Below, piece after piece: positions 5,357-8,728 of a stretch of 8,728 nt of DNA. The notes beneath the pieces were generated by a model. It had not been told where the DNA came from. It worked only from the letters and a program-made list of their open reading frames with translations, and made no database searches. Both the position numbers and the translations under genes were made by a program. Source of the DNA: Gammaproteobacteria bacterium (GTDB lineage: Bacteria > Pseudomonadota > Gammaproteobacteria > DRJJ01); assembly GCA_011052255.1 (NCBI GenBank), contig DRJJ01000199.1:1-8728 (forward strand). Reading direction: 5' to 3'. The first letter of the stretch is position 1; each line of letters begins with the position of its first letter.

Positions 5357-5569
5357 TTGATAGTAGTCGATGTTCATGGCTGGGTGTGGGAGGTGAAGTC
5401 CGGAACGATGTTTCCAGTAGGTCTAATACTTGTAAAAGACGATAAGCCCGAAGGGCATTACACGCTTGCGCCTTCTCGTAACATGCTTCTCAGCGAATAT
5501 ATTGCCTTACTTGAGAAGATCGCTGTACATTGCCGAAAGGTATTTAAGAAAAAGGCAATAAGAGGATGA
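5357..5569 (+). CDS. Tse2-like toxin C-terminal part, probably 5'-truncated
   Basis: The frame is open from 5297 but has no ATG or convincing start; the TTG at 5357 is only the first possible codon of that kind. The protein reads W-V-W-E-V-K-S-G-T, then P-V-G-L-I-L-V-K-D-D, then G-H-Y-T-L-A-P-S-R-N-M-L-L-S-E-Y, a pattern I associate with the end of Tse2-type (ADP-ribosyltransferase-like) toxins, where a P-x-G-L segment precedes H-Y/F-S/T-L-x-P and a short last helix. If so, the N-terminal half is missing and the gene is a remnant. The stop is one base before the start of the next gene, whose ribosome-binding site lies inside this gene, so the two are coupled. The family call is from memory of the pattern and is uncertain; an unrelated small protein cannot be excluded. 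Confidence 0.4.
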   Translation: MIVVDVHGWVWEVKSGTMFPVGLILVKDDKPEGHYTLAPSRNMLLSEYIALLEKIAVHCRKVFKKKAIRG

Positions 5570-5570
5570 C

Positions 5571-5819
5571 ATGAGAAAATTTACTTTAGAAGTGTCAGAA
5601 CAAAATTTCAGTCTGGTTTGGCGTTCACTCAACGCCCTTGAAGAAAACCTGCTAAAAGTTATTGATGAGTACGAAGATGACCCTGACAGTGAATTAGCGG
5701 CGTTTGCCGGTAACGATCTTGTCTATCTACGTTTATACAAAGACGAGCTTGAGAAATCTGCCAAAGACGCAGTATTTAGTGAATCAGCTTTTAGTCTCAA
5801 TGATGAAGTTCTTGAGTAA
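5571..5819 (+). CDS. Small acidic protein, possible antitoxin/immunity partner of the upstream gene
   Basis: An 82-residue protein with a good ribosome-binding site (AGAGGA, 5561-5566, 4 nt before the ATG) that overlaps the end of the preceding gene. I do not recognise the family. It is rich in Glu and Asp (for example Y-E-D-D-P-D-S-E) and looks mostly helical, with no membrane segment or signal peptide. A small acidic cytosolic protein translated directly after a toxin-like gene is what an antitoxin or immunity protein would look like, but that role is inference from position and composition only. It lies 68 bp before the next small gene. Confidence 0.65.
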   Translation: MRKFTLEVSEQNFSLVWRSLNALEENLLKVIDEYEDDPDSELAAFAGNDLVYLRLYKDELEKSAKDAVFSESAFSLNDEVLE

Positions 5820-5887
5820 GTTAAGTCAAGGAGCCTGCCGTTATCGATATGTGACGGACACGATCACCTGCTCAAAGAGACACGTTA

Positions 5888-6088
5888 ATGCCTGACAAAA
5901 TTAGCGATATTCAAAAAGCCCGTCAGGAAAAGCGACAGAAGACGGGATGGACTCATGCTGAGATTAAGAAGCGGGCTGCGGAAGAACGAAAGGCTTATGC
6001 CAAGCTGGCAGAAAATGAGCCTGATGCTTTTGCTTCAGGTGGAGATATGGCTAACATTATGGGTGATAAGAGCGATGATGAAGATTAA
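5888..6088 (+). CDS. Hypothetical small charged protein
   Basis: A 66-residue protein of unknown family. It is strongly charged: Lys/Arg-rich at the start (K-A-R-Q-E-K-R-Q-K), a predicted helix over I-K-K-R-A-A-E-E-R-K-A-Y-A-K-L-A, and an acidic tail ending D-K-S-D-D-E-D. There is no signal peptide or membrane segment. A purine-rich AAAGAGA precedes the ATG as a weak ribosome-binding site. The next gene overlaps its 3' end by 11-14 bp, indicating coupled translation and supporting both as real. No function can be assigned. Confidence 0.55.
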   Translation: MPDKISDIQKARQEKRQKTGWTHAEIKKRAAEERKAYAKLAENEPDAFASGGDMANIMGDKSDDED

Positions 6089-6272
6089 ACGGCCTGATCC
6101 AACTACCGAAGAAGGCAGAGCTGAAATTGCTGCGATTCTGGAACGCTTGAAACCTGAAGCAGAAGAAGCCCGAAGGAGATCATTAATAGATGTAGATGAT
6201 GAGCCTGTCGGGAAGCTAACCATACCGAATGAAATAGACTTGCACAGGGACAGGAAAGAAAACGATGATTAG
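6075..6272 (+). CDS. Hypothetical small protein overlapping the previous gene
   Basis: The frame is open from 5955, but the part before 6075 runs inside the preceding gene and has the odd composition of an out-of-frame shadow (L, W and M rich). I place the start at the ATG pair 6075/6078, which gives about 65 residues and overlaps the upstream stop by 11-14 nt. The protein is charged: R-P-D-P-T-T-E-E-G-R-A-E-I-A-A-I-L-E-R-L-K near the start, a Glu/Arg-rich helix, then V-D-D-E-P-V-G-K-L. I do not recognise the family. Its stop codon is directly followed by the first 88-bp repeat. It may form a functional pair with the preceding gene; no activity can be inferred. Confidence 0.5.
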   Translation: MMKIKRPDPTTEEGRAEIAAILERLKPEAEEARRRSLIDVDDEPVGKLTIPNEIDLHRDRKENDD

Positions 6273-6360
6273 ATCCCCTCACCCCAACCCTCTCGACTCT
6301 GGTTCCGAACTTCGTTCTACCTCCTCCATCCCTGGAGTCGTCCCTGAGGGAGAGGGGGTT
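6273..6360. repeat. 88-bp direct repeat, copy 1
   Basis: Identical over 88 bp to 7740-7827 and in the same orientation. It begins ATCCCCTCACCCCAACCCTC and ends GAGGGAGAGGGGGTT. The ends are roughly inverted to each other, and CGACTC (6294-6299) pairs with GAGTCG (6335-6340), so it can fold into an imperfect hairpin. It lies between convergent genes, one base after the upstream plus-strand stop codon and 6 bp beyond the minus-strand aminotransferase stop. Confidence 0.92.
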
Positions 6361-6366
6361 ATAAGG

Positions 6367-7551
6367 CTAGCTTGCTGCGTAGACGGCCTGTGCTGCGGCA
6401 ACGGCCTTGCCGGATGTGACTTTGGCACCGGTTGCGTTTAGCACTTCATCCAGTGCACCCAGACAAAACAGGACGTTGGTCTTGCGTGATGCATAGCCCA
6501 TTAAACCGATGCGCCAGATTTTGCCGGCCAGATCGCCGAGGCCTGCGCCGATTTCTAGGTTGTAGTCGTTCAGCAGGATGCCGCGTACGGTTGCATCATC
6601 GGCACCTTCTGGCAGGGTAACTGCGTTCAGTTGTGGCAGACGGCTTTGTTCTTCAACTATAAAGCCCATGCCCAATGCTTCGATACCGGCCTTGAGTGCC
6701 TGGTGGTTTAGTGCATGACGGGCCCAGCTGTTTTCGATACCTTCTTCCTGCAGGATGACCAGTGATTCATGCAGTGCATACAGGGAATTGATCGGCGCGG
6801 TGTGGTGATAGGCACGTTTGGCGCCTTTGCCCCAGTAGCCCATGACCAGGTTCAGGTCCATGAACCAGCTTTGCACGGTGTGTGTGCGTTTCTGTATACG
6901 CTGTGTGGCACGTTCGCTGAAGCTGACTGGCGACAGGCCGGGTGTGCAGGACAGGCATTTCTGGGTACCGGAATAGATCGCGTCGATATCCCATGCGTCT
7001 ACCTGCAGTTCTACGCCACCCAGTGAGGTAACGGCATCGACGATGGTCAGGCAATCGTATTTATGTGCCAGTTCGACCAGTTGTCTGGCATCAGACAATG
7101 CACCGGTTGAGGTTTCGGCATGTACGAATGCAACCACACTGGCTTCGGGATGCTGCTTGAGTGCATCTTCGAGTTTGGCCGGATCAACTGCGTCACCCCA
7201 GGCATCGTTAACGGTAACGGCGGTGGCACCGCAACGCTGTACGTTTTCGACCATGCGGTTACCGAATACGCCATTGATGCAGACGATCACGGTATCACCT
7301 GGTTCTACCAGATTGACGAAGCAGGTTTCCATGCCAGCAGAGCCCGGTGCCGAGACTGGCAGGGTGAGTGGATTTTCGGTCTTGAATGCGTATTGCAGCA
7401 GTGATTTCATCTGCTCCATCATGTCGACGAAGGCCGGGTCGAGGTGACCAATGGTCGGGCGTGACATGGCTTCGAGGATACGTGGGTTCACATCTGAAGG
7501 ACCGGGGCCCATCAGGGTACGCTGTGGCGGGTGAAAAGACGGTGTGCTCAT
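6367..7551 (-). CDS. Serine-glyoxylate / alanine-glyoxylate aminotransferase (class V, PLP-dependent)
   Basis: A 394-residue fold-type I aminotransferase of the AGXT/serine-glyoxylate family (PF00266), which transfers an amino group from serine or alanine to glyoxylate, giving glycine and hydroxypyruvate or pyruvate in the cytoplasm. Landmarks are G-P-G-P-S near 15-19, S-A-P-G-S-A-G-M-E near 67-75, the cofactor-binding Asp in V-D-A-V (Asp172), the PLP lysine in S-G-T-Q-K-C-L (Lys198), Y-H-H-T-A-P near 248-253, and the substrate-carboxylate Arg in W-R-I-G-L-M-G (Arg347). Length is normal and the frame intact. The ATG follows a good Shine-Dalgarno (AAGAGG at 7557-7562). Amino donor preference cannot be read reliably; such enzymes serve glyoxylate detoxification, photorespiration-like pathways or the serine cycle. 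It appears monocistronic, with an intrinsic terminator in its 5' leader and an 88-bp repeat after its stop. Confidence 0.93.
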   Translation of the reverse strand: MSTPSFHPPQRTLMGPGPSDVNPRILEAMSRPTIGHLDPAFVDMMEQMKSLLQYAFKTENPLTLPVSAPGSAGMETCFVNLVEPGDTVIVCINGVFGNRMVENVQRCGATAVTVNDAWGDAVDPAKLEDALKQHPEASVVAFVHAETSTGALSDARQLVELAHKYDCLTIVDAVTSLGGVELQVDAWDIDAIYSGTQKCLSCTPGLSPVSFSERATQRIQKRTHTVQSWFMDLNLVMGYWGKGAKRAYHHTAPINSLYALHESLVILQEEGIENSWARHALNHQALKAGIEALGMGFIVEEQSRLPQLNAVTLPEGADDATVRGILLNDYNLEIGAGLGDLAGKIWRIGLMGYASRKTNVLFCLGALDEVLNATGAKVTSGKAVAAAQAVYAAS

Positions 7552-7576
7552 ATCAACCTCTTAAAATTCGGATCAT

Positions 7577-7602
7577 AAAAAAACCGGCAGGTAGCCTGTC
7601 GG
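7577..7602 (-). terminator. Intrinsic terminator inside the aminotransferase 5' leader
   Basis: Read on the minus strand, CCGACAGG and CCTGCCGG (7595-7602 and 7584-7591) form an 8-bp GC-rich stem (one G-U pair) with a 3-nt loop, followed directly by seven T (7583-7577). On the plus strand no T-run follows. It lies 25 bp before the aminotransferase ATG and about 240 bp beyond the stop of the upstream ABC transporter gene. It may terminate the transporter transcript, or it may be an attenuator for the aminotransferase. Confidence 0.75.
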
Positions 7603-7739
7603 TAGTGATGTGGATAGCATAGCAAACTGCTCAGGTAATGAATACCTTAATATGGGTAACTCTGCGTTCCCATCAATGCTTAACTGCAGCTTAGAGCTGT
7701 TGCCCAGAGTGCAAACAAAACAATGAGTTGTGTCTTATT
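7603..7739 (-). other. Non-coding segment upstream of the aminotransferase, able to form several hairpins
   Basis: No supported ORF. On the minus strand, short hairpins can form before the terminator: ACAGCT/AGCTGC (7686-7700), ATGGG/CCCAT (7652-7673) and AGGTA/TACCT around 7633-7647. A possible promoter with an extended -10 (TGCTATCC) lies near 7612-7620. I do not recognise any known riboswitch class; a glycine aptamer would make sense here, but I see no such motif. Confidence 0.35.
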
Positions 7740-7827
7740 ATCCCCTCACCCCAACCCTCTCGACTCTGGTTCCGAACTTCGTTCTACCTCCTCCATCCCT
7801 GGAGTCGTCCCTGAGGGAGAGGGGGTT
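7740..7827. repeat. 88-bp direct repeat, copy 2
   Basis: Identical to 6273-6360 and in the same orientation. It lies 16 bp beyond the stop codon of the minus-strand ABC transporter gene, mirroring copy 1 beyond the aminotransferase stop. The imperfect hairpin may act in transcript 3' ends, or the element may simply insert after genes. Confidence 0.92.
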
Positions 7828-7843
7828 TAGTTTATTTTTATCT

Positions 7844-8728
7844 TTATTTGTATAAATGACAGCTGACGGTATGGGCGGTGCCGGTTTTTTCCGGGTATTG
7901 CTGTTTGCATTCTGGCATCACTTTGGGGCAACGGGGGTGGAAGTAGCAGCCCTGCGGCGGGTTGATCGGTGAGGGTAGCTCACCACTGAGGCGGATGATT
8001 TTATGCTTGCTGCCCGGGTCTGCCTGCGGTACGGCTGATAGCAGCGCCTCGGTGTAGGGGTGACGTGGTGAGTTCAGTACGTCATCGACCGGCCCCTGCT
8101 CGACGATGCGGCCGAGATACATGACAGCGACTTCGTCTGCCATATACGCGACCACTGAGATGTCATGGGTAATAAACAGGTAAGCCAGTCCCAGCCTGCC
8201 CTGCAGTTCCTTGAGCAGATTCAGTACCTGTGCCTGTACTGATACATCCAGCGCGCTGGTGGGCTCGTCACAGATAATCAGTTTTGGCTGAACTGCCAGT
8301 GCCCGCGCGATACACAGACGCTGGCGCTGGCCGCCGGAAAATTCATGCGGGTAACGATAGCGCATATCGGCGGTCAGGCCGACCTGTTGCAGCAGTTCGG
8401 CCACGCGATCGCTGCGTTGTTGTGCACTACCACCAATCTGTTGGGCAACCATGCCTTCCTGAATGATTTCATCAACCATCATGCGCGGGTTCATGGATGC
8501 ATACGGGTCCTGAAAGATAATCTGGTAATCGGTGCGGCTTTGCCGTAATGCCTGCCCTTGCATGGCCATCAGGTCCCGACCCAGCAATTCGATGCGGCCA
8601 CGGGTAAATGAGCGCAGTAACTGCAGGATGCCTTTGCCAGCCGTGGTCTTGCCGCAACCGGATTCGCCTACCAGTGCCAGTGTGCGGCCACTGTCCAGAT
8701 CCAGCGACAGCCCATCGACCGCGTGCAC
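7844..8728 (-). CDS. OppF/DppF-type ABC transporter ATP-binding protein, 5' end outside the window
   Basis: The frame is open to the window edge; the first codon seen is GTG in the middle of homology, so the true start is beyond 8728. All ABC motifs are present (fragment numbering): Walker A G-E-S-G-C-G-K-T near 21-28, Q-loop in F-Q-D-P (Gln73), signature F-S-G-G-Q (130-134), Walker B L-I-I-C-D-E-P (Asp154, Glu155) and H-loop His188. The tail carries the oligopeptide-transporter C-terminal domain (R-H-P-Y-T-E-A-L-L, then G-C-Y-F-H-P-R-C-P). Cysteines 261, 267, 274 and 290 match the four-cysteine pattern of this domain, linked in some members to an iron-sulfur cluster (family knowledge). It should energise import of peptides or related solutes at the inner membrane. 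It could be a separate DppF/OppF subunit or the second half of a fused YejF-like double ATPase; the missing part decides. Confidence 0.92.
   Translation of the reverse strand: MHAVDGLSLDLDSGRTLALVGESGCGKTTAGKGILQLLRSFTRGRIELLGRDLMAMQGQALRQSRTDYQIIFQDPYASMNPRMMVDEIIQEGMVAQQIGGSAQQRSDRVAELLQQVGLTADMRYRYPHEFSGGQRQRLCIARALAVQPKLIICDEPTSALDVSVQAQVLNLLKELQGRLGLAYLFITHDISVVAYMADEVAVMYLGRIVEQGPVDDVLNSPRHPYTEALLSAVPQADPGSKHKIIRLSGELPSPINPPQGCYFHPRCPKVMPECKQQYPEKTGTAHTVSCHLYK

Noticed and set aside
5704..5895. 63-codon plus-strand ORF spanning the gap after the 82-residue gene
   Set aside because: It mostly overlaps the 82-residue gene in another frame and has no ribosome-binding site; the 5820-5887 spacer shows nothing else.
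6767..7447. Several ORFs of 75-134 codons on both strands
   Set aside because: All lie within the aminotransferase gene, whose frame is complete with catalytic residues.
8284..8657. Overlapping ORFs of 60-67 codons in both directions
   Set aside because: Shadows of the ABC ATPase frame, which carries all expected motifs.

Overview
The window looks like a stretch of a gammaproteobacterial chromosome. The housekeeping genes at both ends (a LysM-ended murein hydrolase, a PilZ protein, a class V serine/alanine-glyoxylate aminotransferase and an OppF/DppF-type ABC ATPase) are of proteobacterial type. The accessory genes between them are typical of a variable chromosomal island. No RNA gene or strict marker is present, so I do not name a genus.

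Layout. 1-566 (+): the end of a lytic-transglycosylase-like gene with a C-terminal LysM domain, then a single-domain PilZ protein. 567-876: a non-coding gap with a 78-bp inverted-repeat element (652-729), a perfect 16-bp palindrome (804-819) and a strong sigma-70-like promoter (842-870). 877-1579 (+): a toxin-first HigBA-type toxin-antitoxin module. 1601-2860: a decayed IS3-family insertion sequence with matching ends but no target duplication. 2863-5256 (-): the wreck of a type I restriction-modification locus. In transcription order it holds an intact XRE regulator, the first ~38 codons of hsdM, the C-terminal two thirds of a PrrC-like (AAA_13) ATPase/anticodon-nuclease gene, an intact rhuM, and the first ~47 codons of hsdR, cut off by the IS. 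5297-6272 (+): four small, closely spaced or overlapping genes, the first resembling the C-terminal end of a Tse2-type toxin. 6273-7827: an aminotransferase gene bracketed by two identical 88-bp repeats. 7844-8728 (-): the C-terminal part of a peptide-type ABC transporter ATPase that runs off the window.

How it fits together. The surviving order M - [S lost] - PrrC-like - RhuM - R matches the hsdM-hsdS-prrC-hsdR order of the E. coli prr locus, where PrrC is a tRNA anticodon nuclease held silent by a type IC restriction enzyme. I therefore read the centre as a former two-layer phage defence that lost its modification, specificity and restriction activities by one internal deletion (hsdM to prrC-like), one IS-linked deletion (hsdR) and a homopolymer frameshift in the nuclease domain. 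RhuM and the XRE regulator still have full reading frames. The HigBA module, the IS and the small-gene cluster on either side make this a defence/toxin-rich accessory segment between ordinary genes.

Regulatory signals of note are a promoter that places the predicted transcript start on the toxin ATG (possible leaderless toxin mRNA), an intrinsic terminator in the 5' leader of the aminotransferase gene, and inverted repeats in front of the XRE regulator.
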